Source: Chlorobium chlorochromatii
Lineage (GTDB): Bacteria > Bacteroidota > Chlorobiia > Chlorobiales > Chlorobiaceae
Reading direction: 5' to 3'
Assembly (NCBI GenBank): GCA_020721255.1
Contig: DYND01000001.1
Span: 104,318-168,317 of the forward strand
DNA length: 64,000 bases
The translations under genes and the position numbers were made by a program. A model generated the notes under the pieces. It did no database searches. It was not told the DNA's origin and worked only from the letters and a program-made list of their open reading frames with translations. The stretch's first letter is position 1. Every line of letters starts with the position of its first letter. Positions 40,801-49,431 of this stretch are shown one piece after another.

Positions 40801-41226
40801 ATTCTCAAATCTTCTCTGACCACAATAGTCTCTGAAACGAGTGTTTCCAAGTGTGCAACAGATATTCTGGCAGCCTACGGCATGGAATTTTTCGGATGGA
40901 TGAAAGGGATTGTGTTCGAAAAGTTTAACGAAACAACTCCATTCATACCTCCTGCCGTCCATATACCTCAGGAGCTGATCGAGGAAGATGCCACGAACAA
41001 GAGCACAGCCCAAGTCATTAAAATTTTTCTTGATAGCCGCTATAGTACCTATAAGGAGGTCTCTTATCGGCTTTGGAATGTTGTGAATCTGCTTAGTAAA
41101 CTGAGAAATATCTATCCTGTTGCAACCCTGCACGATTGTGATGCTGGCAGTGACATTAACCCGGTACGTCTTGACAATACAGCCCTTGGAGGCTCTTCGT
41201 TGAGTTCATCATCCGAAACTACCTGA
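37813..41226 (+). CDS. eCIS second giant baseplate protein (Afp12-like)
   Basis: 1137 aa; N-terminal ASRLWTDYNTHDPGITTLEALCYAITDLAYRIGWDIKDIL gpJ-like; ATGA overlap with upstream gene. Confidence 0.8.
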   Translation: MNQSPKTIAKHPVLEPAADFYRLRRDGIGFIEQMASRLWTDYNTHDPGITTLEALCYAITDLAYRIGWDIKDILASETHFTDPAIPYPNQAFFTAREILTINPVTTDDFRRLLIDLQKIRNAWVECACKPSYYAWSDNGQLRFSFQKPFDVSPSTVKQISSLGLYEVSLELEADPEQGDLNDRKIEYSTVFHDADGAHSTIMELRFPAINLADGELWRRFLDGAERTDDELLHVTLSRLGATKTYNVFNEKKEEQRNTYLYNHWHTVFYLDFTINFIHILADKSQKKETLHINNAALRVYSDVSAKTAMTTEVLKTILENKRSDGFIQRYRKKAQAAQVAVQSAKLALLSHRNLDEDYCVVTVVGIEEVSVCADVEVKADADIEWVQARIWFEIEQYFNPSIRFYTLQELQDAGDAVEEIFNGPELNCGFIKADDLEKASLKTELRVSDIINRLMDIDGVIAVNRMLLTKYDGEGNVVKGAADPESNGADPKFDPKKTSASWVLSISKQHQPRLYRNASRFLFYKNGLPFLPRMDEVFDTLNQLRGEAERPKLDGVDKDLSIPTGTCRECEDYYPIQYSLPLVYGIGPEGVPAHASALRRAQAKQMKSYLMVFEQMLANAVAQLAHTADLFSLDPDIRQTYFVKTFSDNLIQGFNDIKGDNYTAEALEGITETLPEFFQRRNRFLDHLLARFGEQFSEYALLLNTVYGKQVALDRLIDDKISFLKAYPVISHDRAKAFDYHHGVFLQENQSCIKKRISLLLGYPDLTFFFTGTHPAYGPGYTVPFELKDKNNKIWLKGKITVPALSPEEAETNAFRELLVRMYQPHTYHIVRKLKTGQFQLVFKDKARKLNSAYPILFIKKADAEELQRELQAWSANERLIVVEHLLLRPKFPGDALYPACYEGGCLTCGDEDPYSFRLTYVMPGWMTLSTDNLDLRRFAERTIREETPAHLLGKTCWVGNDDGQFDRFEEAWYHWLSVNSTFDWMEERLQERVEFILKSSLTTIVSETSVSKCATDILAAYGMEFFGWMKGIVFEKFNETTPFIPPAVHIPQELIEEDATNKSTAQVIKIFLDSRYSTYKEVSYRLWNVVNLLSKLRNIYPVATLHDCDAGSDINPVRLDNTALGGSSLSSSSETT

Positions 41227-41247
41227 TAACGGCCAAATAACTGTACC

Positions 41248-44007
41248 ATGGAATCGACACAAAATAAGTATCCGGTCTTTGAAGCCAATCAGGTGCTTAC
41301 CCGTGGCCACCTGAATAATCTTGTTAACTATCTCAATGAACAAGATCGTCTTACGCGTGCCAACCTGATTGGTATAGGTATTACTTGCGGCCTCGATATA
41401 ATGTTTGATGAGAAGAAGATGACCGTCCATGTGTCGAAGGGTGCTGGCGTTACTTCAAAAGGTTACCTTGTCGTTGTGCCCGAAGAGGGTTTGACACTGG
41501 TATCGTATCGTGCAGATTATAAGATTCCCGATCAGGGAGATTCCGATCAGGAAGATTATCAGGAGTTCATAGATCCTTCTGTACAAAAACAGTACCCTTT
41601 GTGGGAATTATTCCCTGCAGGGGAGCCGAATACCGAACTTTTGGAGAAACTCGATCTGACCGACAAGGTGATTCTCCTATTGTTTGAGCTGAAAAAAGAG
41701 TCGCTGAGCAACTGCAGTGCCAATAATTGCGACGATAAGGGTTCTGAAGTAACGACTCTTGTAAAACCATTGTTAATTGAAAAAGCTCATCTGGATAAAA
41801 TTATTGATGCTGCGAACAAACTGGGCGGCTCCCTTATATCCGGTGATCCAGAGACGACGTTTATTAAGCGCTTGCAATTGAATGATATTCATCTGCCGCG
41901 TCTCAACGTACCAAGCAGTAATCCCATAACATCTACCGATATTTTCTCTGCCTATATGAAGGTATTTAATGATGGTTCGTTGTTGCTCTCGACTGCTGCG
42001 GCATTGAGCAAAGCGTACTATGCATTCGAACCGCTTTTGCATGATATGTATCCTGTTGATCCTTTCAGTGCTGATGCTCTCAATTTCAACGATCAGTTTG
42101 ATCGTCTCTACAAAAGTTTGGTCGCAAGCAACAAGGTTTATTTACTGCAATATTTCTATGATTTTTTTGATGATCTGATTCGCGCGTACGATGAGTTTCG
42201 CTGGAAAGGTGTCGATCTGGTTTGTGGATGTTGCCCGTCAGAAGATCTGTTTCCTCATCATTTGATGCTGGGTTTGTTATATCCAAAAAATCATACGGGG
42301 AATTATTCTCAGAAATTTCTCGCTTCACCCGGTCTCAACCAATGCGCTGAACGTTCACGGGAGGTTGTGCAGCTCTTCATGCGTATCGTTGAGATGATTC
42401 GGTGTTTCAGTACGGAGTTGCCGGAAAAAAGTGATATTCGTCTTACCCCCAGCTTCCTTGGTGGCGGAGCCTTGTCGGACAAGGCCATTCCCTATTATTA
42501 TCTGCAGACCGGTACTCCTCCGTTATATCAGCTTTGGAGTTATGAAAAAACGAAGAGCAACCGGGCTAACCAGAATTTGAGCTATCGATATAGCGACTAT
42601 AAGCCTGCTTCAGAGCTTTCGTTCGTCAGTGACCCCTTAAACTACGACTTGGAACCTTACAATTTTCTTCGAATAGAAGGGCATTTGGGCAAAGGGTATC
42701 AAGAGGTAATCACAACACTTCTTTCAAAAATTTCCGCAAATCGGTTGCCAATTGATGTGCTCGCCTTGCGTAGTGGAGCTGCAGAGACTCTTAATTTGTC
42801 AAAAGAGCCCCAATCGTCTTTGAGTACATTTTTGAAAAGCCATCCGGGCATTCAGCATAAAGCGGGGGTTCCGTCAGGGGGAACATTTCTTCTGGTTTAT
42901 AGTGATACTCCATCTTCTCATGCCAATGGCCTCTCGATCAAAGCTGAGACGGTTATTGCCGATTTTTATCTGCCTTACCGGATTGAGGTGCCGAATATTG
43001 TTTCGAGCATTCTTGTCAAAGAGTGCGAATACAAATGGATCGACTCATTGAAGCATCTGAATTATATTGCATTACGTGATTATCGGCCAGAAAAAACAAC
43101 GAAGGCGCTTGCCGCACATGAACATGAATACGTTCGTCTGAAAGACAATTACATTATCAGGATATACAAGTATGACATTCAAAATCAGTCTCTCATATCA
43201 GCAAATAATCCAGTTGATGTTGTAATACCGCTCAATGGGGCATTCAGTATTAAAACCCATAAGCTTGCAGCCGTTGCAAGAAAGCTGAATACACAATTTC
43301 CTCTTGGAGTTGTTTTTGATCATGTGGCTGGTACCGATAAACTTGTTATCCGCTCAATTGATGGTCAGAAATATCGGATTGAATTAGGTGGAATTCAGGG
43401 GAATCAGATTTGTTATGCTTATGAAAATGGGGTGATCTATCGCTGGCAGAATAATCTGTGGGAAGTCATCGATGGTCAATTAGAGCGAGGATTGCTGTGC
43501 CGTACTGCTGGCAGCAGATATAATGAAAAAGAGTATCAGTGGTTACATCAAAATTTTTCGTCTGTTCTGCTTGACCCGGTTCCAGCTCCTACGGTAAAAG
43601 AGGTTATTGCATGGGAAAAGATGACACTGAATCGGGCAAGAAAATATCAGAGCGCCCTTCAACTTCCTGTGTATGAATCCGTACTTGTTCCTGTCGCTAC
43701 TGCTATTGCTAACATTGATCCAAAAGCAAGAGTGATTGTTATTGGCAGTTGGGCAAACGGAAGTTGGGTGTCAAGAAACGATGATGATAACAGGGCAAGC
43801 GTCAGTACGCAGCAATTATGGAAAACATTCCTTGAACTTCGCAATAAAGTAACCGGAAAATCTGGCTACAGTGGTATTGAATTGCTGGTTGACAGTAGTC
43901 AGGATATCACATCAGAGATGATTAACTGTTCAACTGGTTATAAAATAACGATTTATAAAGGCAAAAAAGATGCACAGAAAGGATTGCTTCTGAAAAAGGG
44001 GAAATAA
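41248..44007 (+). CDS. Conserved-looking eCIS-associated protein of unknown function (919 aa)
   Basis: Intact ORF in the eCIS operon; NQVLTRGHLNNLVNYLNEQDRLTRANLIGIGITCGLDI N-terminus; no recognised fold. Confidence 0.6.
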   Translation: MESTQNKYPVFEANQVLTRGHLNNLVNYLNEQDRLTRANLIGIGITCGLDIMFDEKKMTVHVSKGAGVTSKGYLVVVPEEGLTLVSYRADYKIPDQGDSDQEDYQEFIDPSVQKQYPLWELFPAGEPNTELLEKLDLTDKVILLLFELKKESLSNCSANNCDDKGSEVTTLVKPLLIEKAHLDKIIDAANKLGGSLISGDPETTFIKRLQLNDIHLPRLNVPSSNPITSTDIFSAYMKVFNDGSLLLSTAAALSKAYYAFEPLLHDMYPVDPFSADALNFNDQFDRLYKSLVASNKVYLLQYFYDFFDDLIRAYDEFRWKGVDLVCGCCPSEDLFPHHLMLGLLYPKNHTGNYSQKFLASPGLNQCAERSREVVQLFMRIVEMIRCFSTELPEKSDIRLTPSFLGGGALSDKAIPYYYLQTGTPPLYQLWSYEKTKSNRANQNLSYRYSDYKPASELSFVSDPLNYDLEPYNFLRIEGHLGKGYQEVITTLLSKISANRLPIDVLALRSGAAETLNLSKEPQSSLSTFLKSHPGIQHKAGVPSGGTFLLVYSDTPSSHANGLSIKAETVIADFYLPYRIEVPNIVSSILVKECEYKWIDSLKHLNYIALRDYRPEKTTKALAAHEHEYVRLKDNYIIRIYKYDIQNQSLISANNPVDVVIPLNGAFSIKTHKLAAVARKLNTQFPLGVVFDHVAGTDKLVIRSIDGQKYRIELGGIQGNQICYAYENGVIYRWQNNLWEVIDGQLERGLLCRTAGSRYNEKEYQWLHQNFSSVLLDPVPAPTVKEVIAWEKMTLNRARKYQSALQLPVYESVLVPVATAIANIDPKARVIVIGSWANGSWVSRNDDDNRASVSTQQLWKTFLELRNKVTGKSGYSGIELLVDSSQDITSEMINCSTGYKITIYKGKKDAQKGLLLKKGK

Positions 44008-44318
44008 TATAAAACGGAAAAATCCACCAGCAAGCTACTTTTAAGGTTCATGTTTACTTCTTACGTCTTTTTGCAGTTTTATGACCGAACACAATATGAG
44101 CTCGAACATTATTCCAACATCATTACGCAATACATCACCACTACCCCATTACTTCGCTTACTGGTGGACTGTGCAGGGTAGTCGTCTTGGTTGTTCAACC
44201 TTGCTCGGTTTTATAATCTCGACCAGCCATTCCCCGCATCAGGAGTTTACATAGCAGTGTAAAGCCCCACTCAGTGGAAGTATTATACAATACCGCGGTA
44301 AGTTTTACAAATTTTTTT

Positions 44319-46184
44319 ATGGATCGCCAATATCACAAGATTCAACGGCAATTTCTCAATCTTGAATTCAATGGAACCGAAGCAGATGCAGTGGGCTTAC
44401 AGCGACGTTTGTCCGATATATGTGATCAATCTATTCTGCCAGCTCTTGAAGAGGTATTCAATAGATTGGTGCCACCTGATACATTTCTGACAATCGACAG
44501 GCTGGAGATCGATGCCGGAATAGTGACTATCAAGAGTCTTGAGTCAGAGTTGTCTGAAAAAATCATTCATGCCCTGACAAACTCGCTGCAAGAGTTATCC
44601 GGATCAGCGTCTTCAGGCATTTCCCATGGCTCTGGAGATATTTCATGCAAAACAGAAGGGGAGGGTATTAGTGAAGCGTTTATCTTTTTTTTGAAAAACG
44701 GTACTCTGCCCTGGTCGTTTCATCTCTCTCCCGACTCCAGTTTTGAAGAGATAGTTCAACATTTTTTGAGAGAACCGGAGATGTTTGGATCTACTCCTGA
44801 ATTCATCAGACGAGAGGTGGTTGATGCATTAACGTCCGCTACGGCACGAAAGCGACTGGTTCATCAGTTTTCTCCTGTTTTCCTAAAAACCTTGCTCACC
44901 CTGATCTCACCTGAAAGGAGCACTGTACTTGGAAGCCTTTTGCAATGGAATCGCAGTTCTGATGTGCTGCCGATAAATGAGGTCCAGCAGCGTGAACGAC
45001 TTCTGTGGGAACGTGCGTTTGCATCTCTTGCATCGGGGAGCCATTTCTCGGTGGATATGGTTGTTTTGCAAACTCAAGCATCTCATTCAGAAGCGACGGG
45101 TATTGGTGAAGCGTTCATCTTTTTTCTGAAAAACGGCACTCTGCCTTGGTCATTTCCCCGATCTTCCGATTCAAGTTTTGAAGAGATAGTTCAACATTTA
45201 TTGAGAGAACCGGAGAAGTTTGGAAGAACTTCTGAAAGCATTAGAAGAGAGGTTGTTGATGCGTTAGCGTCTGCTGCGGCACGAAAACGGCTGGTTCATC
45301 AGTTTTCTCCTGTTTTTCTGGAAACCTTGTTAGAACTGATTGCCCCCGAAGATAAAACCGTGTTGGAAGGCGTCTTGCAACTGTTTCGCAGTTCCGAGTT
45401 GTCAGCCCTTGACGCGAAACAGCTTGAGCTACAGCTATGGGAACAAGCGTTAGCGGCTCTTGCGTCCGGGAGCCCCTTAACTGATTCAATACTCCAGAAT
45501 TTATCAGCAGGAAAGCAGATCGAGTCTCTTCTATTCGATGAAAAGAAAACAGATACTTCAGCAAATGTACTGCCCGTCTCATTGCGGAAAGAGCATAGTG
45601 AGCCTAAACAAAATAATAATCCGAATCAGCATATTCGTGCGATGGATGACGTTGGCTCATCATTTCTTGTCCAACATCCAGATGCAAAAGAGGGTATCTA
45701 TATTGGGCTTGCCGGTTTAGTTCTCATACATCCTTTTCTACCCCAATTTTTCAGAGCTTTAGGTATTGCTGATGACGAAACTCTTCTCCAACCAGACAAA
45801 GCTCTTAATCTATTGTATTTTCTGGCTACTGGAGAGAGTGCTGCTCCGGAATATGAATTAGTTCTTCCAAAAATTCTTTGTAATATCTCACTTGATGATG
45901 TGGTGGAATCGGATATAACTCTGGTTGTTGATGAACAAGAGGAAGCCAGGGCTCTTCTCACCGCAGTTATCCAACACTGGGAAATTTTGCAAAACACGGG
46001 CATTGATGGTTTGCGAGAGACATTTCTCAAACGTTCAGGAAAACTCTCCCAAAGGAGTGATGGCGAGTGGTTATTAGAGGTCGAGTCGAAAAGCTATGAC
46101 CTCCTTTTAGAGCAGCTCCCCTGGAGTATTTCTATGATCAAGCTGCCGTGGATGCCGAAAATACTCAGAGTTGAGTGGATATAA
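44319..46184 (+). CDS. eCIS tape-measure-type protein (Afp14/CIS_TMP-like) with internal tandem duplication
   Basis: MDRQYHKIQRQFLNLEFNGTEADAVGLQRRLSDICDQSILPALEEVFNRLVPPDTFLTIDRLEIDAG signature; two 145-aa repeats. Confidence 0.8.
   Translation: MDRQYHKIQRQFLNLEFNGTEADAVGLQRRLSDICDQSILPALEEVFNRLVPPDTFLTIDRLEIDAGIVTIKSLESELSEKIIHALTNSLQELSGSASSGISHGSGDISCKTEGEGISEAFIFFLKNGTLPWSFHLSPDSSFEEIVQHFLREPEMFGSTPEFIRREVVDALTSATARKRLVHQFSPVFLKTLLTLISPERSTVLGSLLQWNRSSDVLPINEVQQRERLLWERAFASLASGSHFSVDMVVLQTQASHSEATGIGEAFIFFLKNGTLPWSFPRSSDSSFEEIVQHLLREPEKFGRTSESIRREVVDALASAAARKRLVHQFSPVFLETLLELIAPEDKTVLEGVLQLFRSSELSALDAKQLELQLWEQALAALASGSPLTDSILQNLSAGKQIESLLFDEKKTDTSANVLPVSLRKEHSEPKQNNNPNQHIRAMDDVGSSFLVQHPDAKEGIYIGLAGLVLIHPFLPQFFRALGIADDETLLQPDKALNLLYFLATGESAAPEYELVLPKILCNISLDDVVESDITLVVDEQEEARALLTAVIQHWEILQNTGIDGLRETFLKRSGKLSQRSDGEWLLEVESKSYDLLLEQLPWSISMIKLPWMPKILRVEWI
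44659..45528 (+). repeat. Two in-frame 435-bp tandem repeats inside tape-measure gene
   Basis: GISEAFIFFLKNGTLPWSFHLSPDSSFEEIVQHFLREPE... repeats as GIGEAFIFFLKNGTLPWSFPRSSDSSFEEIVQHLLREPE...; matching gtgaagcg at 44671 and 45106 (435 bp apart). Confidence 0.9.
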
Positions 46185-46216
46185 CCGGTTTGTTTGAAGC
46201 ACATATTGCTATACCA

Positions 46217-49200
46217 ATGAAAACAAGCGCAGATAAATCATCAACAACCACCTCGACGCCGGTAAAGAAAGTGGCGAGTAGCCCTTTTTTTGCACCTGCT
46301 GTTCAAATGAAAATGGCAGTTAGTAAACCTGGAGACAAGCTTGAACAGGAAGCTGACAGGATGGCTGATAAGGTTATGCGAATGCCCTCGCCGGTAACGC
46401 CCTCATCAGGAAAAGAGGAAAAGCTGCAAAAAGCTCCAGCGATCGAAGATAAGCTCCAGCGTCAGGGGGCCGATGTGGTTTCCGTTGCGGGATCGAATGT
46501 TCAATCCGCAATCCAAAGCAAGAGAGGTGGCGGTCAGCCGCTTTCGAACGATGTTCGCCGCTATATGGAACCACGTTTCAATGCTGACTTCAGTAAGGTA
46601 CGAGTTCATAGCGACCAGGAATCCACAGCTCTCAACAACCGGTTAAGTGCCCGTGCATTTACCTACCAGAACAATATCTTTTTCTCGCGCAATCAGTACC
46701 AGCCTGGCAGCAGTGAGGGTAAGCAACTTCTTGCCCACGAACTGACTCATACAATTCAGCAGGGACATGCCGTGCAGCGCACTCCACAGGTTAGCGCTAA
46801 CGTCACGCAACCACAGATTCAACGCTCTGCTTTGGGCGACATCCTGAATTGGTTTGCCGATAAGGCGAACTACATTCCCGGTTTTCGCATGCTGACGGTC
46901 ATTCTCGGGATGAACCCTGTCAATATGAGCACGGTAGAGCGGAGTGCACCGAATATTCTGAGGGCGCTCATTGAGTTTATGCCTGGTGGCGCACTTATTA
47001 CTCAGGCACTCGACAATCATGGAATTTTTACCAAAGTCGCGACTTGGATAGATGGCAAAATTAAAGCCTTGGGCATGGTTGGGCAGATGTTTAAAAATGC
47101 CTTGACTGAATTTATTGATTCGCTGGGATTGTCAGATTTGGCTCCCTGGAACTGGGGGGATGTCTGGAACCGGGCCAAGCGCATATTCACCGCACCCATT
47201 GATCGACTTATCTCATTTGCAAAAGGGGTGATAACCGATATTCTGAAAATGGTAAAAGATGCCATTCTCAAGCCGTTGGCGGGATTGGCTCAGGGTACAC
47301 GTGGTTACGACTTGCTCAAAGCTGTTCTTGGTGAAGATCCGATTACAGGCGAAGCCGTACCACGCAATGCTGATACGCTGATAGGCGGTTTTATGAAGCT
47401 GATCGGTCAAGAGGAGATTTGGGAGAATATCAAGAAAGGTAATGCCATTGCCCGCGCATGGGCTTGGTTCCAAGGTGCATTAGGAGGGTTGAGGGGATTA
47501 GTTCGTTCGATCCCTGGTAAAATCATTGAGACGCTTACCTCACTTACGTTTGTTGACATCATTACCGTTGTGGGCGCCTTTATAAAAGTGGTGAAGGTAT
47601 TTGCTTCTATTGCGGGCGATTTTCTCCGTTGGGGGCTTGACCAGGTTATCAGCCTGCTGGAAATCCTTTTTTCCGTTGTCGCTCCAGGAGTTATGCCCTA
47701 CATCAAGAAGGCTCGGGCTGCGTTCATCACCATCATTAAAAATCCTGTTGCTTTTGTTGGTAATCTGGTGCGTGCCGGCAGGCTGGGTTTTCAGATGTTT
47801 GCATCCAATATCTGGACGCATCTGAAAACAGCTCTGATTAAATGGATTACCGGACCTTTGGGTGAAGCAGGGGTTTACATTCCAAAATCATTTGATCTCA
47901 AAGAAATTGTCAAGCTGGTTCTTTCAGTGCTTGGCTTGACATGGCAGAACATTCGCGGCAAGCTGGTGAAGATTATTCCCGAGCCAGTGCTGGCAGGGCT
48001 TGAAAAAACCGCAGGTATTCTTGTTACCCTCGTCAAGGATGGTCCTGTAGCAGCATGGGAACAAATCAAGGTAGAGCTTGGCGAATTGAAAGAGCAGTTA
48101 ATTGGCAAAGTTACAGAGATGATCTCCACCGAGGTTGTTAAGGCTGCTGTTACAAAGCTGGTCAGCATGCTGAATCCTGCCGGAGCGGTTATTCAGGCGA
48201 TTATTGCCATCTACAATACTGTCACGTTTTTCATCCAGAAAATCCAGCAGATTGCAGCCGTTGTTACTTCGTTTGTCGATTCGATTGCAGCGATAGCGTC
48301 GGGTCAGGTTGACGCCGCCGCCAAAAAGGTTGAGCAGGCCATGGCCAATACGCTAACTGTCATCATTGCATTTCTCGCCAAGTTTGTTGGGATCGGCAAT
48401 ATTCCGGAGAAGATTGTCGGTATTGTGAAGAAGATTCGTCAACCAATTGACAAGGGTCTGGACAAGATTGTAGCATGGTTGGGGAAGATGCTGGCAAAGG
48501 CGAAAGATGTGCTTACAGAGTGGTGGAAATCTAAAAAACCATTCACAACAAAAGGTGGTGCAACTCACGAAATTTACTATTCAGGCAAAGACAAGAGTGC
48601 TGTCCCAATGGTTGCCAGTAAAGATCCTGGTCCTATTGAAAAAAAACTGGCAGACTTCCGCAGCCAAGCCACAGCAGCAGACGCATCCGACATACAGAAA
48701 AAAGCACTGGACAAGATCACCAAAACACTGAATCTTCTGAAGCTCAGCCCTGATGATCCCTTTATTGTCAGTAATATGAAAGAGTTGTTCGAGATATTTG
48801 ATGAAGAGAGTGACAGCCCTCTAAAACAATGGAATTATCAACCAAAAGGACAGACACTTTCAGGTGATTCTACAATTGTCGGCGCATCCATGCGCATAGA
48901 TTGGCTGAGTGCTGATTTCATCAAGCAACATCCCGGCAGTCCACCCGGTTCAGGGCAGAATGCTCTGATGAACAAATTGGTGGTTGACCCAAAGAAACGG
49001 AGTGCATTTAAGTATGTTCGCGGTCATTTGCTGAATGAAAATCTGGGCGGAAAAGGGGAGAATCAGAATCTTTTTCCAATTACTGCCAATGCAAACAGTC
49101 AGCACCTGCAATCGACCGAAAGTGAAGTTAAAAATTGGATAGTGCCAAAAGATAAGCAAAAAAAGAAAAAATATGCACTATATGAAGTTACGGTTGCTGT

Positions 49201-49384
49201 GAAAAATGTGAATCTTGATGAGCAAAAAGAGCAGAACCATGTTGATTCTACATTTCATTGTCGAGTTGTGCTCAAGGATGAATCTGGCAAGGAGGCAAAG
49301 AGTTTTCTCACCTCTATTGATTCAACATATCAAGAGAAAGAAACGGCAAGCAGATTTGATCTGACGACCGCAAAAAAGGGTTAA
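46217..49384 (+). CDS. DUF4157 eCIS effector candidate with C-terminal DNA/RNA non-specific endonuclease-like motif
   Basis: DUF4157 block LSNDVRRYMEPRFNADFSKVRVHSDQESTALNNRLSARAFTYQNNIFFSRNQYQPGSSEGKQLLAHELTHTIQQG; C-terminal RGHLLNENLGGKGENQNLFPITANANSQH. Confidence 0.8.
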   Translation: MKTSADKSSTTTSTPVKKVASSPFFAPAVQMKMAVSKPGDKLEQEADRMADKVMRMPSPVTPSSGKEEKLQKAPAIEDKLQRQGADVVSVAGSNVQSAIQSKRGGGQPLSNDVRRYMEPRFNADFSKVRVHSDQESTALNNRLSARAFTYQNNIFFSRNQYQPGSSEGKQLLAHELTHTIQQGHAVQRTPQVSANVTQPQIQRSALGDILNWFADKANYIPGFRMLTVILGMNPVNMSTVERSAPNILRALIEFMPGGALITQALDNHGIFTKVATWIDGKIKALGMVGQMFKNALTEFIDSLGLSDLAPWNWGDVWNRAKRIFTAPIDRLISFAKGVITDILKMVKDAILKPLAGLAQGTRGYDLLKAVLGEDPITGEAVPRNADTLIGGFMKLIGQEEIWENIKKGNAIARAWAWFQGALGGLRGLVRSIPGKIIETLTSLTFVDIITVVGAFIKVVKVFASIAGDFLRWGLDQVISLLEILFSVVAPGVMPYIKKARAAFITIIKNPVAFVGNLVRAGRLGFQMFASNIWTHLKTALIKWITGPLGEAGVYIPKSFDLKEIVKLVLSVLGLTWQNIRGKLVKIIPEPVLAGLEKTAGILVTLVKDGPVAAWEQIKVELGELKEQLIGKVTEMISTEVVKAAVTKLVSMLNPAGAVIQAIIAIYNTVTFFIQKIQQIAAVVTSFVDSIAAIASGQVDAAAKKVEQAMANTLTVIIAFLAKFVGIGNIPEKIVGIVKKIRQPIDKGLDKIVAWLGKMLAKAKDVLTEWWKSKKPFTTKGGATHEIYYSGKDKSAVPMVASKDPGPIEKKLADFRSQATAADASDIQKKALDKITKTLNLLKLSPDDPFIVSNMKELFEIFDEESDSPLKQWNYQPKGQTLSGDSTIVGASMRIDWLSADFIKQHPGSPPGSGQNALMNKLVVDPKKRSAFKYVRGHLLNENLGGKGENQNLFPITANANSQHLQSTESEVKNWIVPKDKQKKKKYALYEVTVAVKNVNLDEQKEQNHVDSTFHCRVVLKDESGKEAKSFLTSIDSTYQEKETASRFDLTTAKKG

Positions 49385-49431
49385 TCAACAAGATCAAGAT
49401 TACTTGATGGACCATTAATAATCAGGAAAAG

